A DNA stretch of 8,012 nucleotides from Bacteroidales bacterium (GTDB taxonomy: Bacteria; Bacteroidota; Bacteroidia; Bacteroidales; UBA932): positions 1 to 8,012 of the forward strand of contig JAILDI010000013.1 in assembly GCA_024689525.1 (NCBI GenBank), read 5' to 3'. Below the pieces are notes generated by a model. The model worked only from the letters and a program-made list of their open reading frames with translations, was not told the DNA's origin and searched no databases. The position numbers and the translations under genes are program-made. Shown here in pieces: positions 1-5,100 of this stretch. The stretch's first letter is position 1, and each line of letters begins with the position of its first letter.

Positions 1-1070
1 GGCTCACGATGGGCTTCCGCCTGGAATCGACCATCGGGGTCATCGGCTCCGGTCTGATTGACGCAATTCCGGATGAAGCAATCCGCGAGCAGTACAGGGC
101 GGAGGCTCCCTATGTGGAGCTGAACTCGTCCTTCTGGGACAGAGCCGCCAATGATTTCGCTGCCAGTGCATATTATGGCAACTTCCAGGCTGGGGCAAAT
201 GGAGACGGCATTCTGGCCGATGGAACGCGTGTGGCGCGCGGGGAGTTCAAGCCCGTGAAGCGCTTCACCTACGCTATGACCCGCGGCACGCTGCAGGATG
301 GGGCAGGAGCCAACGCAATCTGGAACATCACCAACGTAACGCGTCCGGACCGTCCGTTCCTTTACACCACCGTGGCCTGGGCACGCAAGATGTCGGAGAC
401 TCCGTCCGTGATTGCGGCAATCCGTGCCGAGGGGGCATCATCGCCCTATTATGTCGATGTTGACAAGAACGGCACAGTGACCGATGCCGAGATCTCCGAA
501 GCGGTGCTGGCTCTTCTGAGCCCATCGACCAATCAGTTCGACAATGGCTATCACAATTTCACACCGGAGATGACGGCCGACCAGTTCTACGACTTTATGG
601 TATGGCACCGCGGCCTGGCCATTCCCCGCGCACGTAATCTACAGAAAGCGAGTGTGCAGAGGGGTAAGGAAGTGTTCACTCAGATTGGCTGCGCAACCTG
701 CCATAAGCCCTCATGGAAGACTGGTTCCGACAACTACTGGTCGCCTGCTATGAATAAAGGCAAGAAGCTGCCGCGCTACGCCAACCAGACCATCTGGCCG
801 TATTCCGACTTCATCCAGCACAGGCTGTTCATGAAGAACGACATCCACGGCACCTGGTGCCGCACCACGCCGCTCTGGGGCAGGGGACTGTCGACACTGA
901 ATACCGGCGCATCGGACCGTCTGCACGACTGCAGGGCCCGCACCGTTACCGAGGCCATTATGTGGCACGGATACTCGAAGGACAGCGACGCTTACACATC
1001 GGCCGAGAAATTCTATTATCTGCCCAAGGAAGACCGCGATGCGGTGGTTGAGTTTATTGAGTCCATATGA
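1..1070 (+). CDS. DUF1111-type di-heme c cytochrome oxidoreductase, 5' partial
   Basis: This is the C-terminal part of an exported di-heme cytochrome c oxidoreductase-like protein (DUF1111, often annotated 'thiol oxidoreductase'). The frame is open to the left edge, and family-like sequence starts at once, so the ATG at 9 is internal. The N-terminus, including the signal peptide and the first heme site, should lie outside the window. Counting from that internal Met, one heme-binding CATCH motif lies at residues 228-232 (690-704). It is followed by the family's WPYSDFIQHRLF, RTTPLWGRG (285-293), LHDCRART (305-312) and AIMWHG (316-321) blocks. An EF-hand-like loop, DVDKNGTVTDAE, lies at 150-161. 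Cys284 and Cys308 stand at sites where I expect non-Cys residues. The stop overlaps the start of the ResB/CcsA gene (ATGA), which suggests co-transcription with its heme-attachment machinery. Electron partner and substrate are unknown. The family call is firm; the function is not. Confidence 0.88.
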   Translation, partial: LTMGFRLESTIGVIGSGLIDAIPDEAIREQYRAEAPYVELNSSFWDRAANDFAASAYYGNFQAGANGDGILADGTRVARGEFKPVKRFTYAMTRGTLQDGAGANAIWNITNVTRPDRPFLYTTVAWARKMSETPSVIAAIRAEGASSPYYVDVDKNGTVTDAEISEAVLALLSPSTNQFDNGYHNFTPEMTADQFYDFMVWHRGLAIPRARNLQKASVQRGKEVFTQIGCATCHKPSWKTGSDNYWSPAMNKGKKLPRYANQTIWPYSDFIQHRLFMKNDIHGTWCRTTPLWGRGLSTLNTGASDRLHDCRARTVTEAIMWHGYSKDSDAYTSAEKFYYLPKEDRDAVVEFIESI

Positions 1071-2074
1071 TGAAGAGGCCGTTTTTGTGTGGGTTGTTTA
1101 CCGGCCTCTTGCTCATCATTGCGGGAGCGCTCGTTACGTATTTTGCCGGCAAGAGCGGGGAAATTCATCTCCGCGTGGGCGAGAGCGCTTCCGTTTTTGA
1201 GCAGTATAAGGGAGGGACGGTGGAGATGCCCTTTGGGTTGAGGCTGGACAAGTTTTCCATCGACTATTACGATGGGGGCAAGATGCCCAAAGACTTTGTT
1301 AGCGAGGTTACGGTTCTGCCTTCCGGGGAGAGCCGTGTCATCAGGATGAATCATATCCTCAAGCGCGACGGGTACAGGTTCTTCCAGGCGTCCTACGATG
1401 ACGATATGCAGGGAAGTGTCCTGGCAGTGAGCCATGATCCCTGGGGCACAGGGCTGGTTTACGCCGGGTATATTATCCTGCTGCTGTCGATGTTGTTCGG
1501 CTTTTTCCGGCCTGCGGGTCCTTTCAGGATGGCTGCAGGGCATTATTCATCGCTTCCGCGCACGTTGAGGATTGTGCTTCAGGTGCTGGCCGGCGTGCTT
1601 CTGGTGGGGATTTTCTTCTTTATTTGCAGCAGGTTGCTGTTCAAGCCGCTAATGCCTGTGCTGCGTTCCCCGCTGTTGTGGATACACGTGGTGACCATAA
1701 TCATCTCCTACTGTCTGTTTGCCCTGATGTTCATCCTGGGCTTCGTGGGGGTGTTCTCTTCCGCCTGGACGGAGAGGCTTCGTGACGTGAGCCTGATGGC
1801 GCTGTATCCCGGAGTGTTCCTGCTTACTTTCGGGACGATTATTGGCTCTGTATGGGCAAATATCTCCTGGGGAAACTATTGGAGCTGGGATCCCAAGGAG
1901 ACCTGGGCGCTGATTACGATACTGGTTTATTCGCTGGCGCTGCACTTCGGTATGATAAAGCCGTTAAGCAAGCCGCGGTTCTTCCACGTTTACGCGATAT
2001 TGGCCTTCCTGAGTGTCCTGTTTACATATTTCGGGGTGAATTTTTTACTCGGAGGATTGCACGCCTACTCTTGA
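1067..2074 (+). CDS. ccsA: Fused ResB-CcsA cytochrome c biogenesis protein (system II)
   Basis: This is an integral membrane protein of system II cytochrome c maturation, which carries heme across the inner membrane and attaches it to CXXCH motifs outside. Residues 1-147 resemble a shortened ResB: a membrane helix (about 8-27), an extracytoplasmic stretch with MPFGLRLDKFSIDYY and a GYRFFQASYDDD block, and a second helix (131-147). Residues 168-335 are CcsA-like with several helices. They contain the WWD heme-handling signature WGNYWSWDPKETW (268-280), candidate heme-ligand histidines H207, H293 and H332, and the typical C-terminus FGVNFLLGGLHAY. At 335 aa it is far shorter than canonical CcsBA fusions, mainly because the ResB periplasmic domain is reduced. 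It starts at ATG 1067, overlapping the preceding gene by 4 nt; a second ATG at 1070 is equally possible. The neighbouring di-heme protein is its likely client (inference). Confidence 0.9.
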   Translation: MMKRPFLCGLFTGLLLIIAGALVTYFAGKSGEIHLRVGESASVFEQYKGGTVEMPFGLRLDKFSIDYYDGGKMPKDFVSEVTVLPSGESRVIRMNHILKRDGYRFFQASYDDDMQGSVLAVSHDPWGTGLVYAGYIILLLSMLFGFFRPAGPFRMAAGHYSSLPRTLRIVLQVLAGVLLVGIFFFICSRLLFKPLMPVLRSPLLWIHVVTIIISYCLFALMFILGFVGVFSSAWTERLRDVSLMALYPGVFLLTFGTIIGSVWANISWGNYWSWDPKETWALITILVYSLALHFGMIKPLSKPRFFHVYAILAFLSVLFTYFGVNFLLGGLHAYS

Positions 2075-2101
2075 TTTTGAGCTGAGTTTTTGCTAACTTT
2101 G
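2070..2101 (+). promoter_or_regulatory. Bacteroidota-type promoter for the LOG-family gene
   Basis: A perfect -7 box TAACTTTG lies at 2094-2101, matching the Bacteroidota primary-sigma consensus TAnnTTTG. A -33-like CTTG (3 of 4 matches to TTTG) lies at 2070-2073 with a 20-nt spacer. Transcription should begin near 2105-2110, giving a leader of about 15 nt before ATG 2124. The -33 box overlaps the stop codon of the upstream ccsA gene, so the two genes are adjacent but probably separately promoted. No convincing hairpin terminator is seen for the upstream operon in 2075-2123. Confidence 0.6.
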
Positions 2102-2123
2102 GGTTTCAATTCTGATACCCTGT

Positions 2124-2648
2124 ATGAAGCAAGTCGTAATCTACTGCTCGGCCAGCAACACGGCCCCCCGTGAGTTTAATGTCGAAGCCGGCCGTCTTGT
2201 GGAAGGCCTGTGCGCAAAGGGTTACGGAATAGTGTCCGGCGGCTCGTACCGCGGTACGATGGGGGCGGTGTCGGATGCAGTGGTCCGCAGCGGCGGCCAT
2301 CACAAGGGCGTGCTGCCGCGCTTTATGCAGAAGTTCGCGTACGACAATCTGTCGGAAGTCGCCTGGACGGATTCAATGGCCCTCCGCAAGGAGGAGATGC
2401 GACGGGATACCGTTGCGGCGATAGCCCTTCCGGGCGGCATCGGCACTCTGGATGAGATAATCGAGACTCACGTTCTGAGGAAGCTGGAACGGTATTCCGG
2501 CCGTGTTATCGTGCTTAACCTAAACGGCTTCTTTGAGCCCTTCCTGGCGCTTCTGGACCACTATGTGGCCACAGGAATGCTCACGCCGGAGGACCGCCGT
2601 CTGGTGGAATCTTTCGATACAGTTGAGGCTCTTCTGGCTACGATGTAG
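2124..2648 (+). CDS. LOG-family (TIGR00730) nucleotide 5'-monophosphate phosphoribohydrolase
   Basis: This 174-aa cytosolic Rossmann-fold protein belongs to the lysine-decarboxylase-like/LOG family. Characterised members hydrolyse the N-glycosidic bond of nucleoside 5'-monophosphates (cytokinin ribotides, and in some bacteria AMP or other NMPs), releasing base and ribose 5-phosphate. Visible motifs are an N-terminal beta strand (VVIYCSAS), SGGSYRGTMGAVSDA (38-52) in the place of the usual glycine-rich GxMG loop, MALRKEEM (85-92) carrying the MxxRK signature, and the hallmark PGGIGTLDE (103-111), whose Glu is the expected catalytic residue. Length is normal for the family. The start at 2124 is supported by the -7 box about 23 nt upstream. 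The gene converges with pyrG and overlaps its 3' end by 11 nt. The annotation 'lysine decarboxylase', common for this family, would be wrong. The true substrate cannot be read from sequence. Confidence 0.92.
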   Translation: MKQVVIYCSASNTAPREFNVEAGRLVEGLCAKGYGIVSGGSYRGTMGAVSDAVVRSGGHHKGVLPRFMQKFAYDNLSEVAWTDSMALRKEEMRRDTVAAIALPGGIGTLDEIIETHVLRKLERYSGRVIVLNLNGFFEPFLALLDHYVATGMLTPEDRRLVESFDTVEALLATM

Positions 2649-2658
2649 CTTTGTTCTT
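2636..2658 (+). terminator. Possible short hairpin terminator at the LOG/pyrG convergence
   Basis: On the + strand, GGCTAC (2636-2641) can pair with GTAGCT (2645-2650) around a GAT triloop: five Watson-Crick pairs plus one G-U. The T-rich run TTGTTCTT follows at 2651-2658. The stem contains the stop codons of both convergent genes (TAG at 2646-2648 on +, CTA at 2638-2640 read on -). It could end transcription from the left. The mirror-image RNA has no U tract, so it would not serve pyrG. The stem is short, so this is a weak call. Confidence 0.3.
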
Positions 2659-4251
2659 GAGGGCGGCTTTCACCAATCCTGCGAACAGCGGATGCGGGTT
2701 CTCCGGGGTACTCTTGTATTCCGGATGGAATTGTGTGCCGATGAAGAAGGGGTGTGAGGGCAGTTCCACCACTTCCACCAGGCCTGATGCGGGGTTGTGT
2801 CCCACGGCCTTGAGACCGGCCTCTTCGAATGTGGCCAGGAACTCGGAATTGAACTCGTAGCGGTGCCTGTGGCGCTCCCTTATTTCAGTGCGGCCGTAAA
2901 GCTTTGCCGTCAGTGAGTCCGGATCCAGATGGCAGTCGTAGGCGCCAAGTCGCATCGTTCCGCCCTTCATCGTGGTCTTCTTCTGGTCCTCCATCATACA
3001 AATCACCGGGTGGGCGCTGTCCGGATTCACTTCGGTCGATGCTGCATCGGCCCAGCCAAGTACGTGACGGGCGAATTCCACCACGCACATCTGCATTCCA
3101 AGGCAGATTCCCAGGAACGGGATGCCGTTTTCGCGGGCGTACTGCGCCGCGCAGATCTTGCCTTCCAGGCCGCGTTCGCCGAATCCCGGGGCTACGAGGA
3201 TGCCGTTCGCATCGGCCAGAATCTCCGCCACGTTTGAGGGATTTAAATGCTCGCTCTGAACGGTGCGAACGTGCACTTTGCAGTGGTTTGCGGCACCGGC
3301 GTGCACAAAGGCTTCCTGAATCGACTTATAGGCGTCCTGCAGCTCCACATACTTGCCCACGAGGGTTATGTTCACTTCGTGCTGAGGGTTCTTTAGGCGG
3401 TCCAGGAACTCCTTCCATCTGGTAAGTTCCGGCTGGTTGAAATTCTCTATCTGGAGCTTGCGGATGGCAAGTTCGTCCAGATGTTCCTCATGCATATTCA
3501 GAGGCACCTGATAGATGCTCCACGCGTCGATGCTCTGGATTACATGACCCGGGCGCACATTGCAGAAGAGGGCGATTTTGCGCCTGAGATCCTGGCTAAG
3601 AGGATGCTCCGTGCGGCATACAATCACGTCCGGCTTCACCCCGCTGTGCTGCAGGGCCTGCACAGAGTGCTGCGTGGGCTTGGTCTTCAGTTCCTTTGCC
3701 GCTGCAAGATAAGGTATATAGGTAAGGTGTATTGTCATGCAATCCTCTTCCGGGAGTTCCCACTGCAGCTGGCGCACGGCCTCGATGAACGGCTGGGATT
3801 CCATATCGCCCACGGTGCCGCCGATCTCGGTGAGAATCACGTCATAATCGCCCGTCTGCCCCAGTTTGAGCATACGGCGCTTGATTTCGTCGGTGATGTG
3901 GGGTACTATTTGCACGGTCTTACCCAGATAAGCGCCCTCGCGTTCCTTGGTTATGACAGTGTAGTATATCTTGCCTGTGGTAACGTTATTGGCCTTGGAT
4001 GTGTATACGCCAAGGAAGCGCTCGTAGTGCCCCAGGTCCAGGTCCGTCTCCGCTCCGTCCTCCGTCACGTAGCATTCGCCGTGCTCGTACGGATTAAGCG
4101 TACCGGGGTCGATATTTATATAGGGATCGAACTTTTGTATGGTGACGCGCAAGCCCCTGGCCTGCAGCAGTTTGGCAAGCGATGAAGCAATGATGCCTTT
4201 ACCCAGCGAGGAAGCCACTCCTCCCGAAATGAAGATGTACTTTGTATTCAT
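2638..4251 (-). CDS. pyrG: CTP synthase (glutamine-hydrolysing)
   Basis: CTP synthase aminates UTP to CTP using ATP and glutamine, the last step of de novo pyrimidine nucleotide synthesis in the cytosol. The 537-aa product is full length. The N-terminal synthetase domain shows SSLGKG (14-19), the DPYINIDPGTLNPYEHGE block (from about 42), DGAETDLDLGHYERF (65-79) and GTVGDMES (145-152). The C-terminal class I glutamine amidotransferase domain shows APGFGERG (354-361), the nucleophile Cys383 in GICLGMQ, HRHRYEFN (461-468), and His509/Glu511 in QFHPEY, completing the catalytic triad. I chose ATG at 4249-4251 (MNTKYIF) because it matches the family N-terminus. A longer reading from TTG at 4263 would begin inside the -7 promoter box. 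The 3' end overlaps the convergent LOG gene. Upstream, in the same orientation, is a WYL regulator with shared 16-bp elements, suggesting control of CTP supply (inference). Confidence 0.98.
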   Translation of the reverse strand: MNTKYIFISGGVASSLGKGIIASSLAKLLQARGLRVTIQKFDPYINIDPGTLNPYEHGECYVTEDGAETDLDLGHYERFLGVYTSKANNVTTGKIYYTVITKEREGAYLGKTVQIVPHITDEIKRRMLKLGQTGDYDVILTEIGGTVGDMESQPFIEAVRQLQWELPEEDCMTIHLTYIPYLAAAKELKTKPTQHSVQALQHSGVKPDVIVCRTEHPLSQDLRRKIALFCNVRPGHVIQSIDAWSIYQVPLNMHEEHLDELAIRKLQIENFNQPELTRWKEFLDRLKNPQHEVNITLVGKYVELQDAYKSIQEAFVHAGAANHCKVHVRTVQSEHLNPSNVAEILADANGILVAPGFGERGLEGKICAAQYARENGIPFLGICLGMQMCVVEFARHVLGWADAASTEVNPDSAHPVICMMEDQKKTTMKGGTMRLGAYDCHLDPDSLTAKLYGRTEIRERHRHRYEFNSEFLATFEEAGLKAVGHNPASGLVEVVELPSHPFFIGTQFHPEYKSTPENPHPLFAGLVKAALKNKATS

Positions 4252-4260
4252 AACGGGATA

Positions 4261-4268
4261 CAAATGTA
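4261..4268 (-). promoter_or_regulatory. -7 box of the pyrG promoter
   Basis: On the minus strand this reads TACATTTG, a perfect TAnnTTTG match. Initiation about 4-7 nt downstream would fall near 4254-4257, leaving only about 3-6 nt before ATG 4251, so the transcript would be almost leaderless. No TTTG sits at the expected -33 distance. The nearest is inside the inverted-repeat element, with a 26-nt spacer, so the promoter may need an activator or be weak. Read-through from the WYL gene 76 nt upstream is the alternative source of pyrG mRNA. Confidence 0.5.
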
Positions 4269-4291
4269 ACTAAAAATCGGGAGAATATATG

Positions 4292-4323
4292 TGCCAAAAC
4301 TTGGCGCGTGCCTAGTTTTGGCA
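4292..4323. repeat. 10-bp perfect inverted repeat between the WYL gene and pyrG
   Basis: TGCCAAAACT (4292-4301) is the exact reverse complement of AGTTTTGGCA (4314-4323), with a 12-nt loop. The left half also contains its own palindrome, GCCAA-AAC-TTGGC (4293-4305), and is an inverted copy (13 of 15 positions) of the 16-bp element that forms the right half. The arms are about 20 bp apart, roughly two helical turns. It starts 4 nt past the WYL stop codon and ends 23 nt before the pyrG -7 box. It may be a double operator for the WYL protein. As RNA it could also be a hairpin ending the WYL transcript, but no U run follows directly (the T-rich stretch comes about 13 nt later). Confidence 0.65.
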
Positions 4324-4324
4324 G
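4309..4324 (+). repeat. 16-bp element TGCCTAGTTTTGGCAG, copy 1 (upstream of pyrG)
   Basis: This element is identical over 16 bp to the copy at 5017-5032. Similarity continues through GATTT on the right if a single base gap is allowed. The core is TGCC-N7-GGCA. It lies between the WYL stop codon and pyrG, about 40 nt upstream of the pyrG -7 box. I infer it to be a regulator-binding site because it recurs in both intergenic regions around a transcription-factor gene. The inverted third copy at 4292-4306 strengthens this. Confidence 0.6.
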
Positions 4325-4327
4325 GAT

Positions 4328-4972
4328 TTACATTGTTTCGAAGGCAGCAGCGAAGTATTTTTCCCCGTTGAAACTCTTTGGTATGTAGAAGAATTCCGGT
4401 CGCCGGGGCATTTCCACATTCTTGAGGCGCTCGTCCATTGCAAACACTTTCAATTGTTTCGTCTCCTTCTCCTCTCCAAGCAGATACCATTTGTGATTGA
4501 ACAGTTTCAGGCAGTACGGGGCAATGTGATATGTCTCACTTTCCGATCCAAAGTCCTGATACGTCAGTATAACCCTCATATCCTTGTTCATACCCTGAAC
4601 GATCAGCCGCAGGAATTCGTTGTCCGGCTCCTGGTCTTTATCAAAAAGAATCCTGCCCTTGAGCGGTTCGTACTCCAGTTCGGCATTGTTCAACGACAGT
4701 TTTGCCAGGAGCGAACGCTTTGCCAGCGACATGTTGATCCAACTCTGAGGATTGATCTGCCACATCCAGCCTTTGGAATAAATTTCAATGTCGAAGATAT
4801 CCCTTATGGCATTGATGTGGTTGTAGAACGTCCTGGGGGGAAGTTCCAAGCCATAAGGATTCAGGCTTTTATTCATTTCCCAGGCCTTCGTAATGTCGTT
4901 GAACGTTATCTCCTGTTTCTCCTTCAGAAGGTCGATTAGCCAGACATAGCGGCTGAAAGTGTCGTTTGCCAT
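4328..4972 (-). CDS. WYL-domain transcriptional regulator, C-terminally short
   Basis: This 214-aa predicted DNA-binding regulator has an N-terminal winged-helix region (about 1-75) in the Bacteroidota style: FSRYVWLIDLL, an ITFNDI helix, and LPPRTFYNHINAIRDIFDIEI as the recognition part. A WYL ligand-sensing domain (about 105-190) follows, with PYCLKLFNHKWYLLG containing the literal W162-Y163-L164, then LKVFAMDERLKNV. It ends shortly after YIPKSFNGEKYF, where family members normally continue for several tens of residues into a C-terminal WCX-type extension, so it looks truncated or minimal. I chose ATG 4970-4972 because it gives the family start MANDTFSRY and lies about 13-16 nt downstream of a predicted transcription start. 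The longer reading from 5053 would begin upstream of the promoter. WYL domains in other proteins bind nucleotides or nucleic acids; the ligand here is unknown. Repeated elements on both sides suggest autoregulation and control of pyrG. Confidence 0.87.
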   Translation of the reverse strand: MANDTFSRYVWLIDLLKEKQEITFNDITKAWEMNKSLNPYGLELPPRTFYNHINAIRDIFDIEIYSKGWMWQINPQSWINMSLAKRSLLAKLSLNNAELEYEPLKGRILFDKDQEPDNEFLRLIVQGMNKDMRVILTYQDFGSESETYHIAPYCLKLFNHKWYLLGEEKETKQLKVFAMDERLKNVEMPRRPEFFYIPKSFNGEKYFAAAFETM

Positions 4973-4991
4973 AGATGATTTGTTTTCACTG

Positions 4992-4999
4992 CAAATATA
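4992..4999 (-). promoter_or_regulatory. -7 box of the WYL regulator promoter
   Basis: On the minus strand this reads TATATTTG, a perfect TAnnTTTG match, about 20 nt upstream of the ATG at 4972. The 16-bp element (5017-5032) begins 17 nt further upstream and covers the place where the -33 box should be. A protein bound there would compete with or replace RNA polymerase contacts, as expected for an autoregulated gene. Confidence 0.6.
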
Positions 5000-5016
5000 G
5001 GAATAATATTCTGTTT

Positions 5017-5032
5017 TGCCTAGTTTTGGCAG
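5017..5032 (+). repeat. 16-bp element TGCCTAGTTTTGGCAG, copy 2 (WYL promoter / divergent intergenic)
   Basis: This is an exact copy of 4309-4324. It lies in the 128-nt divergent region between the WYL gene and the amidase/phosphatase operon (4973-5100), over the -33 position of the WYL promoter and about 33 nt before the -7 box of the divergent operon. A second GTTTTG core at 5013-5018 lies exactly 10 bp from the GTTTTG at 5023-5028 in direct orientation, one helical turn, which is compatible with cooperative binding. The rest of the divergent region is AT-rich, with no other structure I can support. Confidence 0.6.
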
Positions 5033-5065
5033 AGATTTCTTATATTCCTGCATTTTAAAAATGAG

Positions 5066-5073
5066 TATATTTG
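5066..5073 (+). promoter_or_regulatory. -7 box of the amidase/phosphatase operon promoter
   Basis: TATATTTG is a perfect TAnnTTTG match. Initiation near 5077-5080 would give a leader of about 20 nt to ATG 5101 and would make an ATG at 5080 leaderless, which supports the 5101 start. No good TTTG is seen at the -33 distance. The box is back to back with the WYL promoter, so both genes may respond to the same regulator. Confidence 0.55.
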
Positions 5074-5100
5074 CAAAACATGCTAAGGAATACTAAAGCT

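Noticed and set aside
9..11. ATG at 9 as the true start of the di-heme oxidoreductase
   Set aside because: The frame is open to the window edge, family sequence starts immediately, and there is no signal peptide or first heme motif after this ATG.
1016..1543. 175-codon - strand open frame opposite the ResB part
   Set aside because: It is antisense to a membrane protein with clear ResB/CcsA signatures and has no features of its own.
2904..3425. 173-codon + strand open frame opposite pyrG
   Set aside because: Arg/Pro/Ser-rich low-complexity translation antisense to pyrG, with no family features.
3481..4185. 234-codon + strand open frame opposite pyrG
   Set aside because: It lies wholly antisense to an unmistakable CTP synthase and has no recognisable motif; it is a by-product of codon bias.
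4252..4263. Upstream TTG start giving a 541-aa CTP synthase
   Set aside because: The TTG lies within the -7 promoter box and adds residues not typical of the family; ATG 4251 fits better.
4248..4490. 80-codon - strand frame overlapping the WYL 3' end and the intergenic region
   Set aside because: I considered it as a frameshifted continuation of the WYL protein, but the translation has no WCX-like sequence and most of it overlaps the WYL frame.
4454..4939. 161-codon + strand open frame opposite the WYL gene
   Set aside because: It is antisense to a protein with a literal WYL motif and family N-terminus.
4309..5032. 16-bp repeats as target-site duplication or ends of a mobile element carrying the WYL gene
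   Set aside because: There is no transposase or integrase, no terminal inverted repeats at matching positions, and the copies lie at promoter-proximal positions; a regulatory role fits better.
4973..5053. Upstream ATG giving a WYL protein 27 residues longer
   Set aside because: The extension would run through the -7 box and the 16-bp element, and the family N-terminus begins at MANDTFSRY.
5071..5100. TTG 5071 or ATG 5080 as start of the YiiX-like lipoprotein
   Set aside because: TTG 5071 overlaps the -7 box, and ATG 5080 would be leaderless and lengthen the signal-peptide n-region.
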